Below, in pieces: positions 6,745 through 14,577 of a stretch of DNA of 15,579 bases (within the stretch, counting starts at the first letter, position 1; each line of letters begins with the position of its first letter). The notes under the pieces were generated by a model. The model saw only the letters and a list, made by a program, of their open reading frames with translations, had not been told where the DNA came from and did no database searches. A program made the position numbers and the translations under genes. The DNA lies in the NCBI GenBank assembly GCA_016765435.1, contig JAESPY010000221.1, forward strand, positions 1 to 15,579, read 5' to 3'. The stretch is from Emcibacter sp. GTDB lineage: Bacteria > Pseudomonadota > Alphaproteobacteria > Sphingomonadales > Emcibacteraceae.

Positions 6745-6776
6745 ATGGGCTTTTCTATTATTATGGAGAAGCCCAT
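6745..6776 (+). promoter_or_regulatory. Hairpin enclosing the ribosome site of the crotonase gene
   Basis: ATGGGCTT (6745-6752) and AAGCCCAT (6769-6776) form a perfect 8-bp stem. The GGAG ribosome site (6765-6768) lies in the 16-nt loop and the first two bases of the ATG at 6775-6777 lie in the stem. Such a stem could slow initiation at the start codon. Confidence 0.45.
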
Positions 6777-7575
6777 GACTATTTCTGGTAAAGCATTGCA
6801 AACCATGAAACTTACCTACGAAGGTAGCGTTGCCATTGTCACCCTGTCCCGTCCCGAAGCCATGAATGCTATAAACAGTCATTTTTTTGATGACTTCCAA
6901 AGTATTCTAACTGAATTATCAAGAGATGATAATTCAGCACGGGCCCTTCTTATCGTGGCAGAGGGCAAAGGTTTTTGTGCCGGGGCTGACCTCAAAGGTC
7001 AACTTAGTGAAAAGGCCCTAAACCTTGGGGAAATACTGCGGGAAAAGTATAACCCTCTGATTAAAAATCTTAAAAAACTGCCAATCCCGACTATTGCGGC
7101 CATTAACGGGGCCGTCGCTGGAGCGGGTATGAGTTTGGTTTGTGCCTGTGATATAATCATTGCTGAAAAACAGGCCTATTTTCTTCAGGCCTTTATCAAT
7201 ATCGCGCTGATACCTGATGCCGGGAGCACATATTTTCTGCCCCGCATGATCGGCCGCGCACGTGCCTCAGCCATGATGATGCTTGGTGAAAAGCTCCCCG
7301 CAGAAAAAGCGCTGGAATATGGTATTATCTCTAAGTTGGTGGAAAAAGACGACCTTCTTTCAGAAGGCATGGCTTTAGCTCAAAAACTAGCCACTTTGCC
7401 AACACAAGCCCTCTTTTCCATCCGGGGCTTGCTTGATTCCTCCGAGCAAAATACACTGGATCAACAGCTTGAAGCAGAAGCCGTTGCACAGCAAGCCGCA
7501 GCAGGAACCAAAGACTTTATGGAAGGTGTTGCCGCTTTCCTTGAGAAAAGACGCCCGGTCTTTAAAGGGAAATAG
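6775..7575 (+). CDS. Enoyl-CoA hydratase/isomerase family protein, PaaG-like
   Basis: A crotonase-fold enzyme acting on an acyl-CoA thioester by hydration or double-bond or ring-epoxide isomerisation. I chose the ATG at 6775 because GGAG lies six bases upstream. ATGs at 6745 and 6763 are in frame but lack such a site. The 266 residues show the oxyanion-hole segments CAGADL (68-73) and NGAVAGAG (111-118). The region FLQAFINIALIPDAGSTYFL carries D148 at the place of the catalytic Asp of PaaG, the phenylacetate-pathway ring-1,2-epoxyacetyl-CoA isomerase, and the match in this stretch is close. No other phenylacetate gene is in view, so the substrate may differ: it could be a 2,3-enoyl-CoA isomerase in fatty-acid breakdown. 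The neighbours do not form an obvious pathway with it. Confidence 0.85.
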   Translation: MTISGKALQTMKLTYEGSVAIVTLSRPEAMNAINSHFFDDFQSILTELSRDDNSARALLIVAEGKGFCAGADLKGQLSEKALNLGEILREKYNPLIKNLKKLPIPTIAAINGAVAGAGMSLVCACDIIIAEKQAYFLQAFINIALIPDAGSTYFLPRMIGRARASAMMMLGEKLPAEKALEYGIISKLVEKDDLLSEGMALAQKLATLPTQALFSIRGLLDSSEQNTLDQQLEAEAVAQQAAAGTKDFMEGVAAFLEKRRPVFKGK

Positions 7576-7618
7576 CACCTGATATAGCAATATATTCTCC
7601 ATTTGTTCTCATTTGTTC

Positions 7619-7647
7619 TTGACTGCCTCTGCCTTAACGAGTAGAAC
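7619..7647 (+). promoter_or_regulatory. Putative promoter of the small membrane protein gene
   Basis: TTGACT (7619-7624, 5 of 6 consensus) and TAGAAC (7642-7647, 4 of 6) are separated by exactly 17 nt. The predicted transcription start, near 7654, would lie downstream of the left hairpin arm, so this transcript cannot form the long hairpin over its own ribosome site. Confidence 0.5.
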
Positions 7648-7658
7648 AAATAAAGAAC
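7644..7658 (+). promoter_or_regulatory. LexA-type SOS box (GAAC-N7-GAAC)
   Basis: GAACAAATAAAGAAC is a direct repeat of GAAC with a 7-nt A/T spacer. It equals GTTC-N7-GTTC on the other strand, the known LexA target of alphaproteobacteria. It covers the end of the -10 element and the predicted start site, an ideal place for repression. A second pair, GTTC at 7605-7608 and 7615-7618, has a 6-nt spacer and lies upstream of the -35; it may be a weak extra half or only the mirror of the hairpin arm. No lexA gene is in the window. Confidence 0.55.
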
Positions 7659-7672
7659 AAGGAGAATATACT

Positions 7673-7852
7673 ATGGATATATTGCTGCATATTACCGGAT
7701 TGGCTTTCATACCGATGATGATCTACATTTTATTTCTCGGTCTAAAAGATGTTATTTCAGTGTGGCATAGCCATTGCCCCCCGCAATGGAAAAGCAAGCC
7801 AACAAGCAAAAGAGCCTGCGGTTCACATCAATTTTATCAATTTTCTGGTTAA
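7673..7852 (+). CDS. Small single-span membrane protein, putative SOS-induced
   Basis: A 59-residue protein that I do not recognise by sequence. Residues 3-24 or so form one hydrophobic segment (IPMMIYILFLGL in its middle). The tail carries K40, K42, K46 and R47, so by the positive-inside rule the C-terminus is probably cytosolic. Two cysteines, C35 and C49, flank the basic part. The gene is well formed: AAGGAG lies 8 nt before the ATG, a -35/-10 pair sits just upstream, and a LexA-type box overlaps the -10. Known SOS-induced tiny membrane proteins include Caulobacter SidA, which blocks division, and the E. coli toxin TisB. This gene shares the setting and build but not clear sequence, so a division inhibitor or membrane toxin is an inference. 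It ends 2 bp from the convergent chorismate mutase gene. Confidence 0.65.
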   Translation: MDILLHITGLAFIPMMIYILFLGLKDVISVWHSHCPPQWKSKPTSKRACGSHQFYQFSG

Positions 7853-7854
7853 GG

Positions 7855-8208
7855 TCAGGACTCTTTTTTCAGACGCGCTGTATCAAAGACATCCATTTCG
7901 TAATTGATGCACCATTCGATCATATTACGATATAATTGCTCTACCAATTCAGGGTGAGCACCGACATTTTCCGCATGGTTCATGACTTTGCTGACAACAT
8001 CTTCAACGCGCTTTTCATCACGCACTAAATTTCTATCCTGTTTAATATGAGCCGCTTGTTCCATATAGCCCTGACGAACGCTCAACAGCTCCACGATAAG
8101 ACGATCCAACTGGTCGATCTCCCCGCGCAAGTCATCCATATTGGAACAAACCTTAGCGGAATATTCAATGTTTTTTCTTTTATCGCTAAAATTTTTATAG
8201 AGCGTCAT
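7855..8208 (-). CDS. Chorismate mutase-like protein (AroQ fold, type II)
   Basis: An all-helical AroQ-type protein that would turn chorismate into prephenate, the first step to Phe and Tyr. PchB-type isochorismate pyruvate-lyases share the fold. By alignment by eye with the E. coli domain, R28 (DLRGEID), R45, K56, D64 and R67 (VRDEKR) keep the substrate-binding set, but the E. coli E52 position is V68 and the Q88 position is E104. Both changes occur in divergent members and make the exact reaction uncertain. The ATG at 8206-8208 has AGGAA five bases upstream, which supports a 23-residue N-terminal extension before the domain begins at M24. At 117 residues it is a stand-alone form with no fused prephenate dehydratase or dehydrogenase. 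It converges with the small membrane protein gene. Confidence 0.8.
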   Translation of the reverse strand: MTLYKNFSDKRKNIEYSAKVCSNMDDLRGEIDQLDRLIVELLSVRQGYMEQAAHIKQDRNLVRDEKRVEDVVSKVMNHAENVGAHPELVEQLYRNMIEWCINYEMDVFDTARLKKES

Positions 8209-8338
8209 GCTGGTTCCTGATCAGGCTAAAAACACATACATATTTCAGTTGACGATGATATGAAAGAGGAAAATTTTATGACCTGTATATTCTCTTCCCT
8301 AATCCAAAATTTAATCTCGAAAACTTAATCCCGGAGAC

Positions 8339-9622
8339 TTAGTCCTTCGCGGTTTTAAGAACCAGACAATCTATATTCAAGGCCTGAAGGTCTTCGCATA
8401 AAGTCTGTGCAACCGTTTGTTCTTCAACGCTATCGACAAAAAGACGGAATAGATTCCGCCCGTCGGCCAATGTTACAAGCTTGATCAAGGGGGCATAAGG
8501 CTCAAGAAGACCTTTACTTTGGCCTTTGACCTTTTTCCATCCGCTTCCTGCCAACAATCTGTTGGGATATGCCCCAAGCTGAACACGGAAAATCTTTTGG
8601 CTTGACCGGGAAAGCTCAGCAGACTTTTCTGACACCGCCTCTTCAGGTACCGATGTCACAGGTTCTTTTTCTATTTTCGCAATAGAAACATCCTTATGGT
8701 TTTTTGTGTCCTGTTTCAGGACTTCCATAAGCTGGCGTTTCTTCGGATCATCTGGAATTTTTTCCGCTTCCTGATCTGCATTTCCGATGATATCTGCCAG
8801 TGGATTTTTTTCCTTGTTACCGGAGAAATTCTTAATGCCCAGAAAAATCGCTTGCGCCCGCTCCCCGGCTTCAAGGCTTTTCACCCATGTATAAAAGCGG
8901 ACATTATTTTCCATTTCCTCTGCCGTCATAATCCCGGCCCCGATTTTACGTCCGGCCGCCTCCTCACCGGACAGAACATAGACCAATACCAGATTTTGTT
9001 GTGCCTTAGTCACGGTATAATCAAGACCAATCGCCTTGCTGAGCAGTTTAATCGCCGGGGCATATTGTTCTTCAAAGGCAAATGACAGGGCCAGATTATT
9101 CAACAGAGAAATATTATCTTTCTCATGCGTCAACCCGCGACCATAGCTCATTTGGGCGTCTTCCTGTTCTCCCATAAGGTCATGGGCCAGGCCCAGCATA
9201 TTATATATCTTATGGTTTTTCGGGTCCTGTTTTAATAACCGCTCCAGATAGGGAATAGCGTCGGCGGGCCTGTTGCGGGTAATCAACATCTGGCCCGTGC
9301 CCATCTTGGCCTCCATATTGGTCGGGTCAATCCGCAATACCTGTTCATAGAAATTAAGCGCCGCATCAGTTGCGCCCAAGGCCTGATATGTCTTGGCCAA
9401 GCCCAATCTGGACGCCATATGTTTGGGGTTTTCATTGGCCGCCCGCTGATACAAGCGCATGGCATTTCCATAATCTCCGGCTTGCAGAAAGCTTTCCGCC
9501 ATATTCATCAAAGCGCCTGAATCAAATGGCATTTCACCGTCGACACGCCGTTCCCCACCGCAAGAGGTCAGCATAATACCGCAGAGCAATATCCCAAGGG
9601 TTTTTGTAAATTTCTGGCTCAT
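8339..9622 (-). CDS. TPR-repeat lipoprotein with C-terminal SPOR domain
   Basis: I chose the ATG at 9620-9622 because it begins a clean lipoprotein signal: MSQKFTKTLGILLCGIMLTSC, with lipobox LTSC and C21 as the lipidated residue. The open frame extends to a TTG at 9716-9718, which would bury that signal. With G at +2, outer-membrane sorting is expected. Residues about 37-205 hold four to five tetratricopeptide repeats (for example GDYGNAMRLYQRAANENPKH), a protein-docking scaffold. A charged linker follows, then a SPOR-like domain from about 343 (FRVQLGAYPNRLLAG to the end), which in known proteins binds denuded peptidoglycan at septa. TadD of Flp pilus systems is a TPR lipoprotein, but no tad genes are near. 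A cell-envelope or division scaffold role is the best guess. It has no operon partner here. Confidence 0.85.
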   Translation of the reverse strand: MSQKFTKTLGILLCGIMLTSCGGERRVDGEMPFDSGALMNMAESFLQAGDYGNAMRLYQRAANENPKHMASRLGLAKTYQALGATDAALNFYEQVLRIDPTNMEAKMGTGQMLITRNRPADAIPYLERLLKQDPKNHKIYNMLGLAHDLMGEQEDAQMSYGRGLTHEKDNISLLNNLALSFAFEEQYAPAIKLLSKAIGLDYTVTKAQQNLVLVYVLSGEEAAGRKIGAGIMTAEEMENNVRFYTWVKSLEAGERAQAIFLGIKNFSGNKEKNPLADIIGNADQEAEKIPDDPKKRQLMEVLKQDTKNHKDVSIAKIEKEPVTSVPEEAVSEKSAELSRSSQKIFRVQLGAYPNRLLAGSGWKKVKGQSKGLLEPYAPLIKLVTLADGRNLFRLFVDSVEEQTVAQTLCEDLQALNIDCLVLKTAKD

Positions 9623-9785
9623 CAACGCCCCGTTATTATTATTTATTTCCATCTGGCCCACAGCATACAACGAACCGTTAACCATAACCAGACTATCATT
9701 AGATAAAATTTTCAGCAAAAGTTAAAACATTATTAAAAGATATGTTATAGTTCTAGATATATCGCAAACCAATAAGGATTTAAAA

Positions 9786-9974
9786 ATGGTTGATATTGCA
9801 TCGGCAAGCAGCACCTCCAATCAAGTACAGGTTGACCGGGGTACAAGTCAGGAAAACATCGCGACAGTGACTGAGATTCTATCTAAAAAGGCAGAAGACT
9901 CAACCATTGAGCGCAAAGAAGTTGACTCACATACTGGCCCGGATGTCGGTCAGAAAGTTGACATTCGCGCCTGA
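9786..9974 (+). CDS. Small hypothetical protein, 62 residues
   Basis: Not recognised. The ATG has AAGGA seven bases upstream and a possible -10 (TATAGT, 9746-9751), and a strong terminator starts 12 bp after the stop, so it has the outline of a self-contained gene. The product is polar, with no membrane segment and no cysteine. The first 30 residues are rich in S, Q and V, and the tail is charged and ends GQKVDIRA. The opening VDIASASSTSNQVQV loosely recalls tiny YjfB-like putative motility proteins, but that is too weak for a name. It is divergent from the TPR lipoprotein gene and convergent with aspS. Confidence 0.55.
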   Translation: MVDIASASSTSNQVQVDRGTSQENIATVTEILSKKAEDSTIERKEVDSHTGPDVGQKVDIRA

Positions 9975-9985
9975 CGCGTCTTAAA

Positions 9986-10020
9986 TTCCGCAAAAAAATT
10001 TTGCGGAAAAACTATTTTTT
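9986..10020. terminator. Rho-independent terminator, probably shared by the small gene and aspS
   Basis: TTCCGCAAAA (9986-9995) and TTTTGCGGAA (9999-10008) form a perfect 10-bp stem with a 3-nt loop. On the plus strand a T-run follows at 10015-10020. On the minus strand the stem begins three bases after the aspS stop codon and is followed by TTTAAG. It sits between two convergent genes, so a two-way terminator is likely. Confidence 0.85.
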
Positions 10021-11796
10021 ATCTGTTTCGGGTACAATCGTCCGTAGATGTAATTCCCTAAGCTGTTTCGTGGAAACTTCGCTTGGGGCTTTCATCATCA
10101 GATCTTCAGCCTTTTGATTCATGGGGAAAATAATCACCTCACGAATATTCGGCTCGTTCGCCAATAACATTACAATACGGTCAACACCCGGCGCAATGCC
10201 TCCATGGGGTGGCGCGCCGAATTTCAGTGCATTGAGCATGCCGGAGAAACGTTCTTCGACCACTTCCGGGCCATATCCGGCCAAATCAAAGGCCTTATAC
10301 ATAATTTCCGGCTTATGGTTCCGAATGGCTCCAGATGACAGCTCAATGCCGTTACAGACGATATCATACTGATAACCCAGAATATCTTCCGGTTTCATAT
10401 TCTCCAAAGCGTCCATGCCACCTTGTGGCATAGAGAACGGATTATGGCTGAAATCAAGTTTCTTCTCGACCTCGTCATATTCATACATGGGGAAATCAAC
10501 GATCCAGCAGAATTTAAATTCATCATCATTGATCAGTTCCAGGTCTTCGCCAACCTTGGTCCGGGCGAATCCGGCCAGCTTCGCAGCCTCTTCTTCTTTA
10601 CCACAGGCAAAGAAAACACCGTCATTGTCGCCTAAACTGGCAATGGCCGATAATTGAGCCAAACGCTCATCATCAAGATTTTTAGCAATTGGCCCCAATG
10701 CCTCACCATCTTTGAAACGAATATAACCCAAACCGGCATATCCCTCGGCACGTGCCCAATCATTCATCTTGTCAAAGAAGCTACGCGCCTTCGCACCGCC
10801 TGCCCCCGGTGCTGGAATGGCACGAACAACAGAACCTTTTTCAACGGCCCCGGCAAAAATACCAAACCCAGACCCCCGGAAAACTTCCGTCACGTCATAG
10901 ATTTCCACTGGATTGCGCAGATCCGGCTTATCATTGCCATATTTCAACATGCTTTCCTTGAAAGGAATTCGCGGAAATGGCGATTGCGTTACTTTTTTGG
11001 TGGTAAATTCTTCAAACAAACCGATCATAAGCGGCTCAAGCGTATCGAAAATATCTTCCTGCGTAACGAAAGACATTTCCACATCAAGCTGATAAAATTC
11101 CCCCGGTGAGCGGTCTGCACGGGCATCTTCATCCCGGAAACACGGCGCAATCTGGAAATAACGATCAAAGCCCGCAATCATCAACAGTTGCTTAAACTGT
11201 TGCGGTGCTTGCGGCAGAGCATAGAATTTTCCGGGGTGCATACGACTTGGCACCAGAAAATCCCGCGCGCCTTCTGGTGAGCTGGCGGTCAGGATTGGTG
11301 TTTGATATTCCCGAAAGCACAGATCAACCATACGGCGGCGCATGCTGGAGATCACATCGGAACGCAACACAATATTCTTATGAAGCCGGTCACGGCGCAA
11401 GTCCAGATAACGGTATTTCAGCCGGACGTCTTCGGGATATTCCTGTTCCCCAAATACGGGCAAAGGCAATTCCGCAGCCGCAGAGAGAACGTCCATCTCT
11501 TCAATGAGCAATTCAACATGTCCGGTGGGTAAATTATCATTGGTGGTTTCCGCTGTACGGGAAACCACTTTACCCTTAACCCGGATCACTGATTCTGCCC
11601 GTAAATTTTCAGCCATATTAAAATTCGGATTATCCGTATCAATCACGCATTGAGTCAAACCATAATGATCCCGAAGGTCAATGAACAACAGTCCACCATG
11701 ATCCCGTTTCCGATGAACCCAACCGGAAAGAAGAACGATCTCCCCGACATTTTCTGCGCGAAGGGCTTCGCAAGTATGTGTTCTATATTCGTGCAT
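10012..11796 (-). CDS. aspS: Aspartyl-tRNA synthetase, bacterial type, probably non-discriminating
   Basis: Class II synthetase that charges tRNA-Asp with aspartate. At 594 residues it has the full bacterial form: N-terminal anticodon-binding OB fold, catalytic core and the inserted GAD domain. Motif 2 is visible in [19 protein letters not shown] and motif 3 in [12 protein letters not shown] near the C-terminus. I chose the ATG at 11794-11796: AGAAGA lies six bases upstream, and the TTG two codons earlier is less likely. In the anticodon-binding loop, RKRDHGG has H33 where E. coli has Leu. In Pseudomonas AspRS the same His supports charging of both tRNA-Asp and tRNA-Asn, so this enzyme probably feeds the GatCAB route to Asn-tRNA. 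It is divergent from rnd. A perfect TTGACA occurs on the minus strand at 11855-11860 but no good -10 follows. Confidence 0.97.
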   Translation of the reverse strand: MHEYRTHTCEALRAENVGEIVLLSGWVHRKRDHGGLLFIDLRDHYGLTQCVIDTDNPNFNMAENLRAESVIRVKGKVVSRTAETTNDNLPTGHVELLIEEMDVLSAAAELPLPVFGEQEYPEDVRLKYRYLDLRRDRLHKNIVLRSDVISSMRRRMVDLCFREYQTPILTASSPEGARDFLVPSRMHPGKFYALPQAPQQFKQLLMIAGFDRYFQIAPCFRDEDARADRSPGEFYQLDVEMSFVTQEDIFDTLEPLMIGLFEEFTTKKVTQSPFPRIPFKESMLKYGNDKPDLRNPVEIYDVTEVFRGSGFGIFAGAVEKGSVVRAIPAPGAGGAKARSFFDKMNDWARAEGYAGLGYIRFKDGEALGPIAKNLDDERLAQLSAIASLGDNDGVFFACGKEEEAAKLAGFARTKVGEDLELINDDEFKFCWIVDFPMYEYDEVEKKLDFSHNPFSMPQGGMDALENMKPEDILGYQYDIVCNGIELSSGAIRNHKPEIMYKAFDLAGYGPEVVEERFSGMLNALKFGAPPHGGIAPGVDRIVMLLANEPNIREVIIFPMNQKAEDLMMKAPSEVSTKQLRELHLRTIVPETDKK

Positions 11797-11921
11797 AATC
11801 AATCTTCTAATTTTAATATGTAAATCATGGTGTTTTTGTGCTTTATTGCCCTCTTGTCAAGTTATTCTTTACGGGGAATTGGAACAAGGACCCCGATTAT
11901 AAACATCAGGTAAGAAAATTA

Positions 11922-13106
11922 ATGAGCGTAATCACTACAAATGACCAGTTGGAAGCCCTGTGTAAACGTCTGGAAAAATCAGAATATATCACAGTTGATA
12001 CAGAGTTTCTGCGGACAAAAACCTATTATTCCAAGCTCTGCCTGATTCAGGTGGCCAACGAAGAAGAATATCATGCCATTGATCCCCTGGCACCAGGTAT
12101 TAATCTGGACCCTTTTTATGACCTGATGACCAATGAAAATATTTTGAAAGTATTTCATGCATCCCGTCAGGATATCGAAATTTTCGTCAATGAAAAAGGC
12201 GTCGTGCCAAAACCTCTGTTTGATTCTCAGGTCGCGGCCATGGTCTGTGGCTTTGGCGACAGCATTGGTTATGAAAAACTGGTGTTGAATATGGCCAACG
12301 CCACATTGGATAAAAGCACCCGTATTACCGACTGGTCCCGGCGGCCTTTGACCCAACGTCAGATTGACTATGCATTGGGCGACGTCACCCATCTGCGTGT
12401 CATATACAAAAAACTTGACGCCCAGCTAAAGAAAAGCAACCGCAGCCACTGGCTGGAGCAGGAAATGGCGGACCTCACCAACCCGGAAACCTTTATCGTC
12501 CGGCCAGAGAACGCCTGGAAGCGGCTTAAAATCAGAAGCAGCAACCGTTTATTCAATGCTATTGCCCGTGCCCTTGCCGAATGGCGGGAACAGGAAGCAC
12601 AGAGCCGTAATATCCCCCGGAACCGGGTCATGCGGGATGAAGTCCTGCTGGAGGTATCCGCGGTCAGGCCAGAACATGCCAATGTCTTGGGCAGCATTCG
12701 TGGCCTGTCCCCTGGATTTGGTCAGAGCAAAAGCGGCATAAAAGTTCTCGCCGCTGTGAAACAAGTTCTCAATCAGCCTGAATCAGAACTGCCTGAGATC
12801 AGCCGCCGCCGTCCGCCAGCACAGAATACAGATCCGGTCATGGAACTGTTGAAAGTGCTGTTAAAAATGACCTGCCAGAATGAAAATGTCGCCCCTAAGC
12901 TCATTGCCTCGGTCGATGATCTGGAGAAATTAGCAGAAAAAGATGAGGCGGATATTCAGGCCATGTCTGGCTGGCGTTACGATTTATTTGGCAAGCAAGC
13001 CCTCGCGGTAAAACACGGCGATCTGGCGTTTGTTCTTAAAAATGGCGCCGTAACTTTGATTCCCATGACCGACAATGATGAAGAAAAACAGGAAGAAGAC
13101 AGTTAG
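11922..13106 (+). CDS. rnd: Ribonuclease D
   Basis: A 3'-5' exoribonuclease that trims the 3' ends of tRNA precursors and other stable RNAs. Counting from the ATG at 11922, the DEDDy active site is complete: D26 and E28 in VDTEFLR, D84 in HASRQDIEIF, and Y150 and D154 in YALGDVTHL. An HRDC domain follows at roughly 208-285, and the last hundred residues form a second helical region ending in an acidic tail, giving 394 residues, normal for RNase D. The frame is open upstream to a GTG at 11838, but those residues do not look like the family, and AGG 11 nt before the ATG fits that start. The stop codon overlaps that of ppx by three bases, tail to tail, with no terminator between the two. Confidence 0.94.
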   Translation: MSVITTNDQLEALCKRLEKSEYITVDTEFLRTKTYYSKLCLIQVANEEEYHAIDPLAPGINLDPFYDLMTNENILKVFHASRQDIEIFVNEKGVVPKPLFDSQVAAMVCGFGDSIGYEKLVLNMANATLDKSTRITDWSRRPLTQRQIDYALGDVTHLRVIYKKLDAQLKKSNRSHWLEQEMADLTNPETFIVRPENAWKRLKIRSSNRLFNAIARALAEWREQEAQSRNIPRNRVMRDEVLLEVSAVRPEHANVLGSIRGLSPGFGQSKSGIKVLAAVKQVLNQPESELPEISRRRPPAQNTDPVMELLKVLLKMTCQNENVAPKLIASVDDLEKLAEKDEADIQAMSGWRYDLFGKQALAVKHGDLAFVLKNGAVTLIPMTDNDEEKQEEDS

Positions 13107-14572
13107 ATAATCCTGACTTCTTCCTTCAACTCAAATTCCCGTGCCAGCTTGGCAAGCCGTTCCATGACAACCTCATTGACCATGGCTTCGTCTTTTTCAC
13201 GGATATTCAGGAATAATTTTTCACCACTGACGTCCAAAGTTGCGGACTTCAACCCCTTTGCGGTACCGCCGGAGATTCGTTGGGCCAAACGTAACGCAAG
13301 TCCCACCTGATTGGCATAAAGGATATCCGTATCCCTGAGCAAAGTTTCCACCTTTGCCGTATCCTTCTCGCCTGTTTTTCCCCCGTAGCAAATATAAAGT
13401 GTCAGGCCAATGAAGGCCGCGCCCCGGTGATTAACCCCCAGAAGACGGCCATGCAGAACCTCATACAAAACCTTTTCCGACCGATATTCAGGATGACCAC
13501 GCCACCCTACATCGCTCAGGACCGCAGCGGCAAACCGTAATCGGTTCGGCTCAAAATCCTCGTCCGGAAACAGAGGGTCGATCCATTTTTGCAAACGCTT
13601 GCCATGCTCGGAAAAACGGCCATTATTAACCGCAATATCGTGACAGGCCGCGATAAGGGGGTCCTGCGCGCGCACTTCCGGCTCCATGCTTTCATAAAGC
13701 AGCCCTTCCCTAAGGCCATATCCAGAGACAATCAGTCGCTTGGATTTCAATTTTTTAATCAAGCGATTCAAGATATAAGCCGATAAAGCCAGAACTTTCA
13801 AACGGCGTGAGGATATATGAGTACGGTAACGGTTTAGTTCAACATAATGCATATTGGATAACCGTTCCGTCAGCTCCAATGCTTCTTCCCTGCTCATGGT
13901 ATAATGATGAACATTATTCAGGGCATACCCCTTTTCCATGATATGGATTTTAGCCAAGGCCCGCCATGAGCCCCCAACCGCATAGAAATTTTCCTGTTTA
14001 TGATCGCTTTTCCAATCGAGGGACGCTATCGCCCTGTCAATATCCGCTTTGGGAGAAGATACCGTCTGGCCATCCAGAGATTGATATTTTAACGGGCCAA
14101 TGGCAAAACTGACTTTTTCCACCACCTCTGCATCGCCCGACAGACGCGCCAATTCCAGACTACCCCCGCCTAGGTCCCCCATAATACCTGTTGCACGGGG
14201 CAAAGCACATAAGACGCCAAGTCCGGATAATCTGGCTTCCTCCTCGCCGGAAATGACCGAAACATCCAACTTGCATTCTTTTTTAATCCGTCGGACAAAT
14301 TCATCGCCGTTTTCCGCTTCCCGCACAGCAGAGGTCGCCACAACACGGTAATTCTCAACATCCATTTTATCCAGCATAACCTGAAAGCGTTTCAGGCTGC
14401 CAATAGCAGATGTCATGGAATCATCCTGCATGTTGCCGGTTTCAAACAGACCCCGGCCCAGACCACAGAGAATTTTCTCGTTGAATATCACATAGGGTGC
14501 CCGTTTTAGGCTTTCATAAACCACAAGACGGACAGAATTTGACCCAATATCAACAACCGCAAATTTTTCCAA
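13103..14572 (-). CDS. ppx: Exopolyphosphatase of the Ppx/GppA family
   Basis: Cuts phosphate from the end of polyphosphate chains, and in some relatives also converts pppGpp to ppGpp. The actin-like ATPase fold motifs are clear: DIGSNSVRL (8-16), ATSAVREA (79-86), SGEEEARLSG (108-117, containing the catalytic Glu region) and GDLGGGSLEL (132-141). At 489 residues it has the long form with a C-terminal HD-like helical domain. The start is a TTG at 14570-14572, five bases after the ppk1 stop, and no in-frame ATG is close. The ribosome site would be the AGAG within the end of ppk1, so translational coupling is likely. Its 3' end meets rnd tail to tail. Confidence 0.93.
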   Translation of the reverse strand: MEKFAVVDIGSNSVRLVVYESLKRAPYVIFNEKILCGLGRGLFETGNMQDDSMTSAIGSLKRFQVMLDKMDVENYRVVATSAVREAENGDEFVRRIKKECKLDVSVISGEEEARLSGLGVLCALPRATGIMGDLGGGSLELARLSGDAEVVEKVSFAIGPLKYQSLDGQTVSSPKADIDRAIASLDWKSDHKQENFYAVGGSWRALAKIHIMEKGYALNNVHHYTMSREEALELTERLSNMHYVELNRYRTHISSRRLKVLALSAYILNRLIKKLKSKRLIVSGYGLREGLLYESMEPEVRAQDPLIAACHDIAVNNGRFSEHGKRLQKWIDPLFPDEDFEPNRLRFAAAVLSDVGWRGHPEYRSEKVLYEVLHGRLLGVNHRGAAFIGLTLYICYGGKTGEKDTAKVETLLRDTDILYANQVGLALRLAQRISGGTAKGLKSATLDVSGEKLFLNIREKDEAMVNEVVMERLAKLAREFELKEEVRII

Positions 14573-14577
14573 ATATC

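Larger units (their letters stand above)
7584..7674 (+). promoter_or_regulatory. Long inverted repeat sequestering the ribosome site of the small membrane protein gene
   Basis: Three stacked paired blocks occur: TATATTCTCC (7591-7600) with GGAGAATATA (7661-7670), TTGTTCT (7603-7609) with AGAACAA (7654-7660), and ATTTGTTCT (7611-7619) with AGAACAAAT (7643-7651). Only a 2-nt bulge and a 1x2 internal loop separate them. The 23-nt loop holds the -35 and spacer. ATAG (7584-7587) and CTAT (7671-7674) can add four more pairs after a 3-nt bulge. The right arm contains the AAGGAG ribosome site and reaches the start codon, so an mRNA read through from the upstream crotonase gene would hide it. It may also end crotonase transcription, though no T-run follows. 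Confidence 0.75.

Noticed and set aside
8278..8328. A 16-codon frame on + (MTCIFSSLIQ...) with AGAGG 8 bases before its ATG and TTGACG further up
   Set aside because: Too short to support as a gene. It has no run of regulatory codons and no downstream gene on its strand, so it does not look like a leader peptide.
9623..9718. A longer TPR lipoprotein starting at the TTG at 9716-9718
   Set aside because: It would place 32 residues before a clean lipoprotein signal peptide and lipobox.
10654..11109. A 151-codon open frame on + inside aspS
   Set aside because: It is antisense to a well-supported synthetase gene and has no motifs.
11838..11921. A longer RNase D starting at the GTG at 11838
   Set aside because: The extra 28 residues do not resemble the family, while the ATG at 11922 gives the expected start and length.
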